Of a stretch of 64,000 nucleotides of DNA, positions 22,940 through 36,570 are shown piece after piece. The DNA is from Chelonoidis abingdonii (taxonomy: Eukaryota > Chordata > Testudines > Testudinidae). The notes under the pieces were generated by a model that was not told the origin of the DNA, ran no database searches, and worked only from the letters and a program-made list of their open reading frames with translations. Location: NCBI RefSeq assembly GCF_003597395.2, contig NC_133773.1, positions 65,001,050 to 65,065,049 of the forward strand, read 5' to 3'. The position numbers and the translations under genes were made by a program. Numbering within the stretch: position 1 is the first letter of the stretch; every line of letters starts with the position of its first letter.

Positions 22940-23095
22940 AGAGTGGGCTTTTCCAAGGGGCCTAAAGAGGTTAGTTACCAAGCTCCCATTGACTCCCCCA
23001 TTGACTCCTAAGGGAACTAAGGACCCATTTTCCACAGAAAGAGAGTGTTGGGTGCCTAACTCCTTTAGGCTCCTTTGAAAATCTCAACCTGAAAC
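22940..23095. repeat. Palindromic dispersed repeat
   Basis: GGGCTTTTCCAAGGGGCCTA opens the block and TAGGCTCCTTTGAAAATCTC closes it in near-inverse form. CCATTGACTCC words and GGTGCCTAACTCC lie between. This belongs to the old fold-back repeats built round TTAGG-type and CCATTGAC-type words in amniotes. Confidence 0.45.
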
Positions 23096-23111
23096 ATGTG
23101 AACCCTAATCT

Positions 23112-23424
23112 TACGATATATCTGTACAGGACAAAAAACACCCTGGAGAAATGAGTCTCAGAGCCTGGGTCATCTGCCTTAGGTTCGTGCTCCAGGGCTA
23201 AAAATGGCAGTGGAGATGTTCCTGCTCAGGTTTGAGCCCTGTTTCTGAGATGTTCCCCCAACACAAAGTCTGAGGGCTGTATCACAAGTCCCACTATCCC
23301 AAGTCAATTGACCTGGGCTCTGAGACTCACTGCTGCAGGATTTTTGGTTGGGTTTTTTTTTCTTTTGGTCTGGTGGGGTTTTTTTTTTTTATCATTATTT
23401 CGTTTTACTGCAGTGTAGTCATAC
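23112..23424. mobile_element. Probable short TIR element
   Basis: The left edge has ATATATCTGTACAGGAC and the right edge ACTGCAGTGTAGTCATAC, roughly inverse (ATCTGTAC against GTGTAGTCAT). The interior contains GAGTCTCAGAGCCTGGGTCA and, inverted, TGACCTGGGCTCTGAGACTC, so it also folds back internally. It is non-coding with poly-T runs on the right. Confidence 0.5.
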
Positions 23425-23489
23425 TGGCAGAGTTTTTGTCTGTGTAACATTTTTGTATCTAGTGAATTTAAAACTTGTTTGAAACCTTA

Positions 23490-23565
23490 CCCACATATGT
23501 ATAGTGCCTTGAGATCCTTGGATAAAAAAGTGTCATAGAAGTGCGAAGTACTATAACAAAACCAT
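23490..23565 (+). repeat. MIR-like 3' tail
   Basis: TAGTGCCTTGAGATCCTTGG, AAAAAGTGTCATAGAAGTGC and GAAGTACTAT are the worn end of a MIR-like SINE. Confidence 0.5.
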
Positions 23566-24129
23566 TTTACAGCTTTTGCCAAATGAAATATAACATTGCA
23601 CCAGTCAGTGTAAGATCTCCTGTTGAAATATAAATATCCAAACTCAGCAGAGGGATTTTATAGAACATAAACCCCAAGGCAAGGCTAAGCTGAAGCATTC
23701 ATTTTCAAAGCAGGACTCCATTATACTGTCAAAATAGTCTATTGAAATTAATTTGTCTAGTTTAGCAAATAACTAGAAGTAAAACAATGGAAGGAAGATA
23801 CAATAATCCAGTAAAAAAACAGCTAACCTAGTGCAATAAGCTGGAGGACCACATACCCAGGACAACCTACAGAGACACAAGAACACAGAATTCTATTGCT
23901 CACTGCATTTGTTTCCTTTTCATATATGCTTGTTTGTATTTCTGTGTGCTTCTTAAATTTACTGTGAAACGTTTAGAAGACTCATTAGATCCCAGCATGT
24001 TGGAAAAGATTGACCTGACCTACCTGTTCTCTATGCATATGTGTTTCTTTATCCCCTTTGAGCCATCTGATTAACATATATGTGGATTAAATGTGAGCAC
24101 TAATAACAGAATAAAAGATTTGCTACCTA

Positions 24130-24420
24130 GTTACATCTTATAGAGGTTTAAAATTCAAACTGGAAAAAAGGCCCAAATATTTAATAGTAAGGGTAAATAA
24201 CCATTGGAACAAACTACCAGGGAATTGATGGATTCTCCATCCCTTGAGGTCTTCAGATCAAGATTGGATGTCTTTAAATATGCACATTAGTCAAAAACAA
24301 ATTATTGGACTCAGTACAAGAATAACTGGATGCTTCTATGGCCTCTGCTATACAAGCCATCAGATTATATGATCAAATGATCTCTTTTGGCTTTAAAACT
24401 ATGAATCTATGAAGATTAAA
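24130..24420 (+). repeat. CR1/L3-type LINE 3' end fragment
   Basis: TTCAAACTGGAAAAAAGGC, AGTAAGGGTAAATAACCATT, GGAACAAACTACCAGGGAAT, AGATTGGATGTCTTTAAATA and the end AAAACTATGAATCTATGA repeat the series of words seen at 7570 and 8190. It is the third copy of this family in intron 6, same strand, with only the 3' part retained. Confidence 0.6.
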
Positions 24421-24569
24421 ACAGACAGCCCACCATGTATTCATGGGAATTTATGATGAGGTTTTGCCTTCCACTGTAGCTTTGAGTATTCGTCACTTCT
24501 AGAAAAAGAATACCAGACTTGATAGACTGATGGTTTTGTTTAGCCTAATGAGTCCCATGTTAACTATGG

Positions 24570-24662
24570 AGAAAAGACTGGACAGTATTTGGTCCTGCCA
24601 TGAGGGCAGGGGACTGGACTCGATGACCTCTCGAGGTCCTTCCAATCCTAGAGTCTATGAAA
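24570..24662 (+). repeat. CR1 LINE 3' terminus, younger subtype
   Basis: GGTCCTGCCATGAGGGCAGG, GGACTGGACTCGATGACCTC, TCGAGGTCCTTCCAATCC and the end GAGTCTATGA are the well-preserved CR1 3' end. It is better conserved than the neighbouring fragments and therefore younger. Confidence 0.75.
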
Positions 24663-26014
24663 AAGGAAAGGAAATGCTGCACCTTGAATTAGAAAACATC
24701 ATTGGGCAATGTATATAAAGGAACACCATCAGCCTGAAATCTAGTGAATTTAAAGACAAAAAGAGCTTCAGATACATCACCTGTCCCTAAATACTGCTGC
24801 CAGCTTTGAGTAATCAACTATACAGGGGAAACTATGAAACACACTATACACTAAGTGCTGTCAAATTCACAAAGTACACATAATGGAAAAAATAAAGGAA
24901 CATTATGTTTTTTTAATCTTTCATTTTCAGTAATCATAGGTGTGCCATATAATAATACTAGATAAAAATATCATGTCAAAGTATGATTATTGAGTGGATG
25001 TGTCCTTTTCAATTGTATATGCCTGACTAGGCTGGAAGTCCAAACATATCAATTAAACTAATTAGTCTATAATAGTGTGAGTATTTATTTATCTGTGCCT
25101 TCTGAGTGACCAGGCAAGCATTGGAGTTATGAAGGTTCACACAATGTTGGCTTCTACTTTGGAGACTGCACATTTATTTATATTCAACCTGGGAGCCTTG
25201 GATTACTTCATATTATCTTCACTTTATGATTCATCTGGGTTGACTATAATCAAAATGTTTATTAATATGTGGTCTGTCTAATATATGTACTTACACTTTT
25301 TAAAAATAGAGTGTAAGTTGGATTTAAATGGTGCAGAGACCATTTGCTGACTCTTTGTAAGAGATGACTTTCATTTGATAGATAGAAATATTTCTGTTCA
25401 CTCTTCATGTGATGTACGTGTACGTCATATTTCATAGAAAAACATAACATACAGTCAATAGAGTTTCCTGCACGTTAGATCTCATTGGGATAATGCTTAT
25501 TACATTTTGCTGTTCTCACAACTATTTTTAATTTTGCCATGAAAATTATGATGACGTAAAAAGTTGCCATTTTTGTCCAGTTCTAATTATTATGGACTTT
25601 TTATATAATAATAAGATTGTACATTTTGGTGTCTATTTAACATTTAACTTCCACTAAAATTCTCTATTTCATTATTACCCAAAGGAAATAATTCCATCAT
25701 GCAGGCAGATTGAAAACATTTTGGCAGAACCCTACATAACTCTTTCTTGGGGCCATATCAAAAGAGATGTAGGTTAGAGAGAATTAAAAATAGTTGTGAA
25801 GGTCAATTTATGTCTTTAGTTAGGAAGAAACCTATGTACAGGACAATGCATATAGCCATTGTGCCCTGCAGCACATCAGAGAATGCTTTGTGAGTCTGTG
25901 TTATCCTCCTCATGTTTTTTTTAAGTAAAAAATATCCAAATGAGGTCACGGAAATGAAGATTTTTGAAGAAATCTACCACTGTACTCAAGAAAATAACCA
26001 CTATTAGAGAAACA

Positions 26015-26090
26015 GGCCCTGATTCTGTGGTCAAACCAGTGTAAATCAGAAGTAATTGCAATGATGTCAGTGGAGTTATACTGGTGTATA
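26015..26090. repeat. Palindromic dispersed repeat, half copy
   Basis: GGCCCTGATTCTGTGGTC, CCAGTGTAAATCAGAAGTAA and GTCAGTGGAGTTATACTGGT give imperfect inverted halves. It is the same fold-back family as at 30-125 and abuts the next TIR element. Confidence 0.4.
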
Positions 26091-26395
26091 AGGGTATATC
26101 TTCACTTACTGAGGCTCAACTCTGTGGTGATCAATTCACCGGGGCTCGATTTAGCAGGTCTAGTGAAGACTCGCCAAATCAACTGCAGATCACTCTCCTG
26201 TTGACTCCGGAACTCCACCGGAATGAGAAGCGTAAGGTAAGTTGACGGGAGAATTTCTCCTGTTGACCCAGCGCAGTGTAGACCCTGCAGTAAGTCAGCC
26301 TAAGCTACGTTGACTCCAGGTATGTTTGTTATTGACATCACTGGAGTTGCATAACTTAGGTCGACTTAACCTTGTAGTGTAGACCTGCCCTCATG
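26091..26395. mobile_element. Non-autonomous TIR element
   Basis: The left end is AGGGTATATCTTCACTTAC and the right end GTAGTGTAGACCTGCCCT, an imperfect 18-bp inverted repeat. GGTCGACTTAACCTTGTAGT next to the right end and the CpG-containing interior are typical of short turtle DNA elements with GTGTAGAC ends. No coding region is present, and no clear target duplication was found. Confidence 0.6.
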
Positions 26396-26535
26396 CCTTG
26401 ATCTTTCTCTCAGTGAAGCTGATTCCAAATAAAACTCCCAAACTCCTAAATGAGAGGAGGATGAAGCCTCCAATATAGAGGAAAATCAAGACACTACTTA
26501 CACAATTTTTGTACTTATATATATTCCTTATCCTG

Positions 26536-26556
26536 TTGTATGTATGTATGTATGTA
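26536..26556. repeat. (TATG)n microsatellite
   Basis: Five TGTA-type units in a row. Confidence 0.8.
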
Positions 26557-26639
26557 ATCATCACATAAACACTTGTATTTCACTTATCATAGTCTAAATT
26601 TCAAATAAGTATATAACATTAGAAATAGTCTGAGAGTCA

Positions 26640-26805
26640 AGAAACCTAGGTGCTGTTCTTGACTCCACCATTAACTCGATATAGGAATGTCACTAGATCA
26701 CCATCTCAATTTTCCATATGTAACGGGGAGGTAAGATGTTGTATATCACTTTGAGCCCCTCCACTTAAAGATGATGTATATGTGCAATGTTTTATACAAA
26801 GGAAC
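26640..26805 (+). repeat. MIR-like SINE, worn
   Basis: GGTGCTGTTCTTGACTCCAC, AATGTCACTAGATCACCATC, CAATTTTCCATATGTAACGG, ATATCACTTTGAGCCCC and GATGATGTATATGTGCAATG follow the order of MIR core and tail. Confidence 0.5.
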
Positions 26806-28219
26806 TTTACACTTAGCTCGTGGATATCACTACATTTCTCCCCAATAATGACATAATTTCCCCTGAGTACTTGTTATACTTCTGCGGGGTAGAAGATTAA
26901 ACATACAGCTAAGAGTAAGTAAAATGAATGGAATAAATAATTATAGGATAGTACAAAATGCTAATAAGCTTTTATTCCCCCTTTGCAGCCATTGATTGTA
27001 ATGTTGTTAACCAAAATTCCTTACATTAAAAACTTTGCACATCACATTTCCTCTACTGTGAAAAACTGCACAGAAAGAGTATTGCCATGTTCAGGGGCTC
27101 CAAATAATGTGTCAGATACCTAAAAATCACGAGATTGGCTTGAAACCATTAAGTTGTTCTTTTTGTATTTCACTTTTGTTTTTGGAGCTTTTATGAGGAT
27201 GCTCATTTCAGGTTCAAAATTCAACCTTAAATGCACATGCGAAAATGCAGGACTCCTTGCTGGCTGCTTGGAGAGAGAGATTCCCCTTAACATCTCTTAA
27301 CTTCTGGAATGAAGAAACTATTCCTGAAATTACCTTTAAAAACGTTCAGTTTAGTTTATTAAATCAGCTTCCAGCTTGATTTATGGCTTGTGGAATGAAG
27401 ACAGAAATGACTAGAATAACATATTATGTACTCATACTACACATCTCTGAGCCACTAAAGTCCAGGAATTATTCATCTCCTTAGGAGGGCAAGTTATGTT
27501 TGCACCAGTGTGCTCATTTGGAAGTTCCACCAACAGGAAGAAGCTTTAAATTGTATATGGGATCCCACAGGAGCCCAGATATATGAGACTGAACCAGTCC
27601 ATCCCCAGGCTGTCATGACCATACTCCCTCGTTAGTTAGGCTTGGAAGGTTTTGGCATGGCGTTAAAGAACTGCAAGTTATTTCCATCTTCCAGAAGAAT
27701 AGGAGCCTTCCTGCTTCAGAGCTACCCTTTGGGTAGAATCTAGAGTTGAATCTACTCCGATGACTTGAATACTTATTTATATTCATACACCATGACCTAT
27801 GAAACCTTTAGGAAATCTGTGGGATTTGTCCATGCAATGGATGCAGATATGAATTTTCCTGTTCAGTTTAGATAACCCATTGTGAATGTTTAGCCCTGGA
27901 TTAATAAAATATATGCATGTGATAGCAGACTTCTCCCCAAATCTCTCAAAAGATGTCTGTGCAAAACTTTTTTTTTTTGTCTTGGGCTAAAAACATGTGA
28001 CATATTTATGCTGCCGCTTCCTAAACTGACCTATAAGGCTACCATCCTCTCCTCCTTCAAAACCCACCTTAACCCATAGGCACATTGTAATCAGCCAACT
28101 CATAATGTGTTGAGAGGCAGATGGGGAGAACTGGCACTTAGTTTATATATTTATAACTACCAGAAAAAAGTTTTGCAATAAATAGATACAGTTTTATATA
28201 CATATATCTAGAAATAGAG

Positions 28220-28375
28220 TGACAATTGCATCCTTCTCCCTCCATTCTTTGGATAACAATGTCTTCTTGGACTATGAACTTTTCAGGACAGAAAATGGAC
28301 AGATTTTCATATGTACAGTGTCTAGTATAATAGAACCCAAATCGGCTTGTGATCTCTAGCTGCTATCATGGTATA
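28220..28375 (+). repeat. Short dispersed amniote repeat
   Basis: The order is TGGACTATGAACTTTTCAGG, ATATGTACAGTGTCTAGTAT, AATAGAACCCAAATCGGCTT, then GTGATCTCTAGCTGCTATCA. This is a worn copy of a common amniote repeat with GTACAG...CTAG, GGCCC and CTAGGTGCTA words. Confidence 0.45.
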
Positions 28376-28856
28376 AAGATTAAGGAATAATAATAGCATA
28401 ATGCTATGGAGTTGAGATTTAAACACTACCTATATTTTCTAGTCAATGAAGACTAAGATCCATCAGTAATGGACATGGTAACATGACTCCCTGAAGCACA
28501 CCAAACATTATATCCCATGAAACTTTAGGCTGTCATAAAGTATTAATGGCATAGTGCAGCATTCACTGCATGCTAGAGAGACCTTGGTAATTAAATGAAT
28601 TATACAGAAATAAAATTAAAAAAGGAAAAGGAAACCTCTGCTCAGTGACAGCAGTGGTAAAAAATAAAAATAAACTGTTAGAATGTATAATGAATGGGAT
28701 AGAAAGTAAAATCAAAGTATTATAACAGATCTGAATTGATGATATGCATTCATCTTGAATACTGCATTCAGCTGTAGTAAATCCATTTCAGCTTACATAA
28801 ACCTGCCTCTAGAGCACTCATTTATTTTCTAGTAAGGGGTTAAGTTATCTTATTGT

Positions 28857-29488
28857 TATGGCCCTACCAAATTCACATCCATGAAAATACATGTCACGGA
28901 CCATGAAATCTGGTCTCCCCCCATGAAATCTGGTCTTTTGTGTGCTTTTACCCTATACCAGGGGTAGGCAACCCATGGCACGTGTGCCGAAGGTGGCATG
29001 CGAGCCGATTTTCAGTGGCACTCACACACCTGGGTTCTGGCCACTGGTCCGGGGGGCTCTGCATTTTAATTTAATTTTAAATGAAGCTTCTTATCAATTT
29101 AAAAAACCTTATTTACTTTACATACGACAATAGTTTAGTTATATATTATAGACATAGAAAGAGACCTTTTAAAAATGTTAAGATGTATTACTGGCATGCA
29201 AAACCTTAAATTAGAGTGAATAAATGAAGACTCGGCACACCACTTCTGAAAGGTTGCTGACCCCTGCCCTATACTATAAAGATTTCACAGGGGAGATCAG
29301 CATTTTTCACATGGGGTCCTGACCCAAAAGGGAATTACAGGGGCATCAAAAGGTTATTTTAGGGGGTCGCAGTATTGTCACCCTCACTTCTGTGCTGCTT
29401 TCAGAGCTGGGTGGCCAGAGAGTGGTTGATTTAAAATCTTATGCTCATGAAATTGACCAAAATGGACTGTGAATTTGGTAGGGCCCTA
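28857..29488. mobile_element. Older hAT-like element, host of a nested insertion
   Basis: The ends are TATGGCCCTACCAAATTCAC and GTGAATTTGGTAGGGCCCTA, terminal inverted repeats of about 19 bp with one mismatch. The flanks CTTATTGT (28849-28856) and CTTATTAT (29489-29496) are an 8-bp duplication with one mismatch. The interior has ATGAAATCTGGTCT repeated twice, and further right GGGTCCTGACCCAAAAGGG. A second transposon (28959-29266) sits inside it. It is non-coding. Confidence 0.82.
28959..29266. mobile_element. hAT-like element nested in the 28857-29488 element
   Basis: The ends are CAGGGGTAGGCAACC and GGTTGCTGACCCCTG, inverted with one mismatch. They are flanked on both sides by the identical 8-bp CCCTATAC (28951-28958 and 29267-29274). 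This is a textbook hAT target duplication. The 308-bp interior is A+T-rich with no coding part. Because it interrupts the other element, it is the younger of the two. Confidence 0.92.
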
Positions 29489-29612
29489 CTTATTATTATT
29501 GCTATTTTTGTTGTTGTTTATTGCATGCTGTCAGCGTGCTCACTGCTGCACCTGATAGAGGGGGGAACGTTTCCCAGAGAGCTAACATTCTACGTAACAA
29601 TACAATTTAGAC

Positions 29613-30111
29613 CAGAGATTCCCAAACTATGATCCATGATCTACTGGTGGTCTGTGAACCAGCTGTCTGGCTAAACAGTGGTTCACATTTTATACCTGAG
29701 TTCCATTTAATTGTAGTTTACAAAGGGTTAATTAATATTAATAGGTGCTTTAATAAATGGTTAATCAGTTATTATAGATTCCAACAGGCCAACAGATCAA
29801 TATAACCAGGGAATGTAGCTATAAAACCTTCTACTGATGTGCTTACAACTCTCCATAGCATACATTAGACAAGCTTATAACATATAGCAGTCATTTATTA
29901 ACCTTATATAAACTAGTTATACATGGAATCTTATGAAGACTGTGATCAAAAGGGGGATCTCATTCTTATTTCCTGCTGCTAAATCACTCAAAAATCCTAA
30001 AACAAATATTTTTCAAACGTCACGTTTCTATGGAACACTTGCCATAGCTCCAAACCGGGGTGCTGCATAGTTGCTATTAGGAGAGAAGGTGAGAAAGTTT
30101 GTAAACCCCTA
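29613..30111. mobile_element. hAT-like non-autonomous element, diverged
   Basis: The left end CAGAGATTCCCAAAC and the right end GTTTGTAAACCCCTA are imperfectly inverted. The flanks ATTTAGAC (29605-29612) and GTTTGGAC (30112-30119) match at 6 of 8 positions, compatible with an old 8-bp duplication. The interior is non-coding, with paired words TTTATTAACC and GGTTAATC. Confidence 0.6.
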
Positions 30112-30124
30112 GTTTGGACTCATA

Positions 30125-30432
30125 GTGTACCAGCAACAAAGAATCCTGTGGCACCTTATAGACTAACAGCTATTTTGGAGCATGAGCTTTCATGGGTGAA
30201 TACCCACTTCGTCGGATGCATGTACATTAGTATTCACCCACGAAAGCTCATGCTTCAAAACAGCTGTTAGTCTATAAGGTGCCACAGGATTCTTTGTACA
30301 TGCATCCGACGAAGTGGGTATTCACCAACGAAAGCTCATGCTCCAAAACATCTGTTAGTCTATAAGGTGCCACAGGATTCTTTGCTGCTTTTACAGATCC
30401 AGATTAACACGGCTACCTCTCTGATACTTGAC
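30125..30432. mobile_element. Cluster of three Penelope-like terminal sequences
   Basis: Three pieces of the same terminal sequence adjoin. An antisense arm (about 30126-30224) begins CAGCAACAAAGAATCCTGTG. A sense piece (about 30230-30297) runs from ATTCACCCACGAAAGC to GCCACAGGATTCTTTG. A longer sense tail (about 30298-30432) ends TTTACAGATCCAGATTAACA, CGGCTACCTCTCTGATACTT. ACATTAGT occurs at the first junction (about 30224-30231) and again after the right end (about 30433-30440), which suggests a separate tail insertion with its own short duplication. No RT sequence is retained. Confidence 0.75.
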
Positions 30433-30656
30433 ATTAGTGCACCAGTGACACTTTCTCCTGATGGAGTATATAAGCACTTTCTATTAAAATATATGGACTC
30501 CCGTGGGAAAATAGAGCCCCAAATGACAAGAAAATGGTCTAATCCCAAAGAATATTTTACCATCCTTTTTATTTTGAATGTATTTCTGTCTTGAATGGAT
30601 TAATAATGATAGCCTTGGAAAATGTGTTGAAGCTTTAACTCCTTACCACTTTTTAA

Positions 30657-31130
<474 letters not shown>

Positions 31131-31235
31131 GTTCAGGTGGAAGGTCTAACAGGGAATATAAAATTTGACCAGAATGGAAAGAGAATAAATTATACAATAA
31201 ACATCATGGAGCTCAAAAATACTGGTCCCCGGAAG
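31131..31235 (+). CDS. GRIA2: GRIA2 exon 8 (amino-terminal domain, C-terminal part)
   Basis: This 105-bp phase-0 exon encodes 35 residues, from [20 protein letters not shown] to ELKNTGPRK. It holds the end of the amino-terminal domain, with an Asn-Tyr-Thr glycosylation sequon in INYTIN. The acceptor is CTTCCCATAG and the donor GTAATT. KNTGPRK stands where mammals have, as I recall, KTNGPRK, an inverted dipeptide. Confidence 0.96.
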
Positions 31236-31976
31236 GTAATTTTAATTCTAAATGCTCTTAAAAGTTGTACCCTGCTAAGTGATATGGAAAGGTAGGTGAC
31301 CGAAAGGTATAGTCAACTAAAGGCCATGTTGCAATTAAATTTATTCATATGATTATATTTTAATGGTCTTGCAGAGCAAAGACAAAATGTGTCCTGTTTG
31401 TTTCTAATAAATATGAGCTTTTATTTCTGGTAAGTACCATGTGGAACTATAGCTTATTTTATTTTAAATAAATTGTGTAGATCTGTTTTTCTTTTCTTTT
31501 TTAGTTAAAGCAGATAAGTGGGAGCAGCTAATCCAAATAAACGTTGATGATGACTTTCTGAACTGCTGATGCAGAATACAACTTTTCAGAGAATAACTCT
31601 CATTAACGGGTTCTCTAAATGTGACTTTTTTTTTCTCCCCCTAACATCCCTAGCCATTCGGAGAAAAGCCAAATGCAGTAGCAGTGTACATTTCTTCCTA
31701 ATTTGTATAACCTTTACAATGCTGCAGCATGATTTTTATACCAAAATCAGGTGATATGTGGCTGAAAATTTTAACCTCCATAGTAGTAAAATTAATATTA
31801 AAATTTGTTTACATGTGCCAAGTTCCTGTCAATTCCTGTCTAATGCTTGCAGGTTTATATAGGTGAAGCTGCAGCTACTATAACTTTCTGTGGCATATTT
31901 GGAGTGGGTATGGTATGCTTGAATGTAATAAGATGTTTACATATTATAGTTCCATACATCCTACAAACTTTTTCAG
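31236..31976 (+). other. GRIA2: GRIA2 intron 8
   Basis: 741 bp, GTAATT to CTTTTTCAG. AT-rich, and I see no repeat family in it. Confidence 0.93.
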
Positions 31977-32087
31977 ATTGGATATTGGAGTGAAGTGGAC
32001 AAAATGGTTGTGAATCCCATTGACGGTCCTCTTGGGAATGAATCCACAGGACTGGAAAATAAGACTATTGTTGTCACCACTATTTTG
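31977..32087 (+). CDS. GRIA2: GRIA2 exon 9 (linker before ligand-binding domain)
   Basis: This 111-bp phase-0 exon encodes 37 residues, starting [12 protein letters not shown] and ending [11 protein letters not shown]. It contains the flexible linker between the amino-terminal and ligand-binding domains. Two glycosylation sequons, NES and NKT, keep the spacing known for GluA2. The middle of the linker ([13 protein letters not shown]) differs strongly from the mammalian linker, while both ends are conserved. The exon has the same length as in mammals, so this is substitution only. The acceptor is TTTTTCAG and the donor GTAATT. Confidence 0.95.
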
Positions 32088-34498
<2,411 letters not shown>

Positions 34499-34685
34499 TA
34501 AACTGGTTACTGACTTCTTTCCCAAAGAGTTCAAAAGTCCTTGAAATGAAAAGAATTGCCATCGGTGCAGGCAAGTGAAATATTTGATCGATATCCTCCT
34601 AACATCGATCATAGATTTCCCCAGTGAACTTATATACACCATAAAGAGGCTGTAAAATGCATAAGGTTCCTGTCATTCCATGCCT

Positions 34686-34716
34686 TCTTGGAGGGGTACC
34701 GTGTTTTTGCTGCATA
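34686..34716 (+). promoter_or_regulatory. GRIA2: Editing complementary sequence (ECS) for the Q/R site
   Basis: The core TTGCTGCATA at 34707-34716 is the exact reverse complement of exon bases TATGCAGCAA at 34387-34396. Upstream of it, GAGGGGTACCGTGTTT continues the pairing with the exon through GATGCGATATTTCGCC using many G-U pairs. The position, about 270-300 nt into the intron, agrees with the known location of the ECS downstream of exon 11 in mammalian GRIA2. Confidence 0.85.
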
Positions 34717-36334
34717 TTCCCATTTTACAGTCACTGTGCATCTGGTTCACACCAACTGTAATGGGAAAAAAGGGTAACTCACCACTAATTAGCTACAGAA
34801 GCAGCACTTTCCCTCCAAAGACCACTTTACATACCATCCCACATACATATTAACCTATCATTTTTCCACAGAGAAATGAAATAAAAGTAATCCATTTCCT
34901 CTAAAGCCATGTGAAGTAGTTACAAACAACTGCTATTGTTTTGTATGGCTCAGTTTTACGTGAAGTAAATTGCTAGGATGAAAATGAGGATCTGATTCAT
35001 TAAAAATACATATGCCTTTCTTGTGGGATTTTTCACATGGTTCATTTGGGAGGAAAGTAAGGACTTTACTTTCCCCACTTTTTTTCTTTTGCAGTTCATT
35101 AAATATTCTATTTCCTTTGTGCACAAGCGGTTGGGGCCTTGATTCAGCAAACTAGTTTGGCACATGCGTAATTACCTTGCTGAATGGGGACCCTACATTA
35201 ACAATTGAAGTATGGCAGTTGAGTTTATGGGAATTAAATCAGAGGAGCTTTCTAACCATGCTCAGTGATTTCACCTTCTTCTCAACATTCTAATATAGGA
35301 GAGAGGAAGTGTCTGTGTCCTCTGAGTTTACTGTGTCTAATTACACAGTAATGTATGAATAATTACTTTTGAGCAAAAACAAAATGGAAGGTAGCAGGAA
35401 AACCTCTTGCTGATATGGCAGTTCCCATGTGCTGTAGCACATTTACTTTTTACTCAGGAAAGCCTATTCTTTATATTACATATAGGCTATTAAATATTTG
35501 TTGAATAAATACCTGCAGAAATACTATTTGTGACCATGCAATGAGTCCTCCATTGGACTTTCTATAAAGGAGCATTCCCCGTGGCCTGAGCTTGCTTGCT
35601 AAAGGAAAAAGGCAGCCTTTCACATTTCTATTATATGGAAATAAGGTAGCTACTTCTGATTCTGGAGGACAATACGCTTTTGGTGGCCGGATATAGCTGC
35701 TCTTCCCAGGAATATAATCACAGACCCTGCTCAGCAAAATGATATATGGCAATGAGGCTCATCATCTCAAATAACGAGGCAACTGAATAAATTTCAATAT
35801 TTTTCTCTTATCAGGCACCATACTATGAATTTTTATGTGCATGTAAAGTAAATCAATAGTTGCAAAATTGTTTTTAATGAATCAAGCCCTTGGTAGCTTA
35901 ACGTGAAAGGTTGATTTAATTTTTTTTCACTGCTGGGTAATAAAACATGAGAATTGCTATACATTGGTTTGTTAAAATGTAAATAATTTTGTCAAAAATA
36001 AGATTAGCATATTATCTTCACAAAAGGTATATAAAACTCAGATTATTTTGGAGATGTACTTGGAAGATACAGTGTCAGTACAGCATTTGAGATTCCCCAA
36101 TTTTCTTTCTAGTCATAATTCATATTGAAAACATTCAATTTTACAATTATCTCTTTGTCTATCTACTTATATATTACTATAGAAATAATAAGGCTGAAAG
36201 CTCTTCTTTCAGTCTGTGTTCTTATACCAAGCCCATTGCTGTGGTTACAGAATAGCCAACAAATTAATTAAAGTAATGACAAAAAAAAATCTCTGTGCTG
36301 TTCTTCTTCCCTCAAACTGTAGGGAGGATGACTT

Positions 36335-36570
36335 AGGCTGTGTCTGCACTAGGATATTTTTGCTCACAGTTCACACCATTATTATCATCATTTCATTTCC
36401 ACCGGTGGGAACATTGCGGGGAGCACTAATGCAGACAAATTGCCAATGTGTCCTGGAGTTGTTAATACCGTGACCTGCTCTGAGTAGATCAGATCACATA
36501 GGGCCTAAACACTGGCATCCCCCTGGAGCCTTGTCTACACTAATGCTCCTATAGGTAGAGCTGAAAGAGT
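36335..36570. mobile_element. Probable short TIR-element fragment
   Basis: GGCTGTGTCTGCACTAGGAT at the left and GCCTTGTCTACACTAATG to the right belong to the GTCTACACT end family seen elsewhere in the window. The second is not a clean inverse of the first, so this may be two broken pieces. The interior has TTTCCACCGGTGGGAACATT, a short palindrome. Confidence 0.35.

Noticed and set aside
30125..30432. CRISPR-like array because of repeated 60-90-bp units
   Set aside because: The units are adjacent Penelope termini in mixed orientation, without spacers, in a vertebrate intron.
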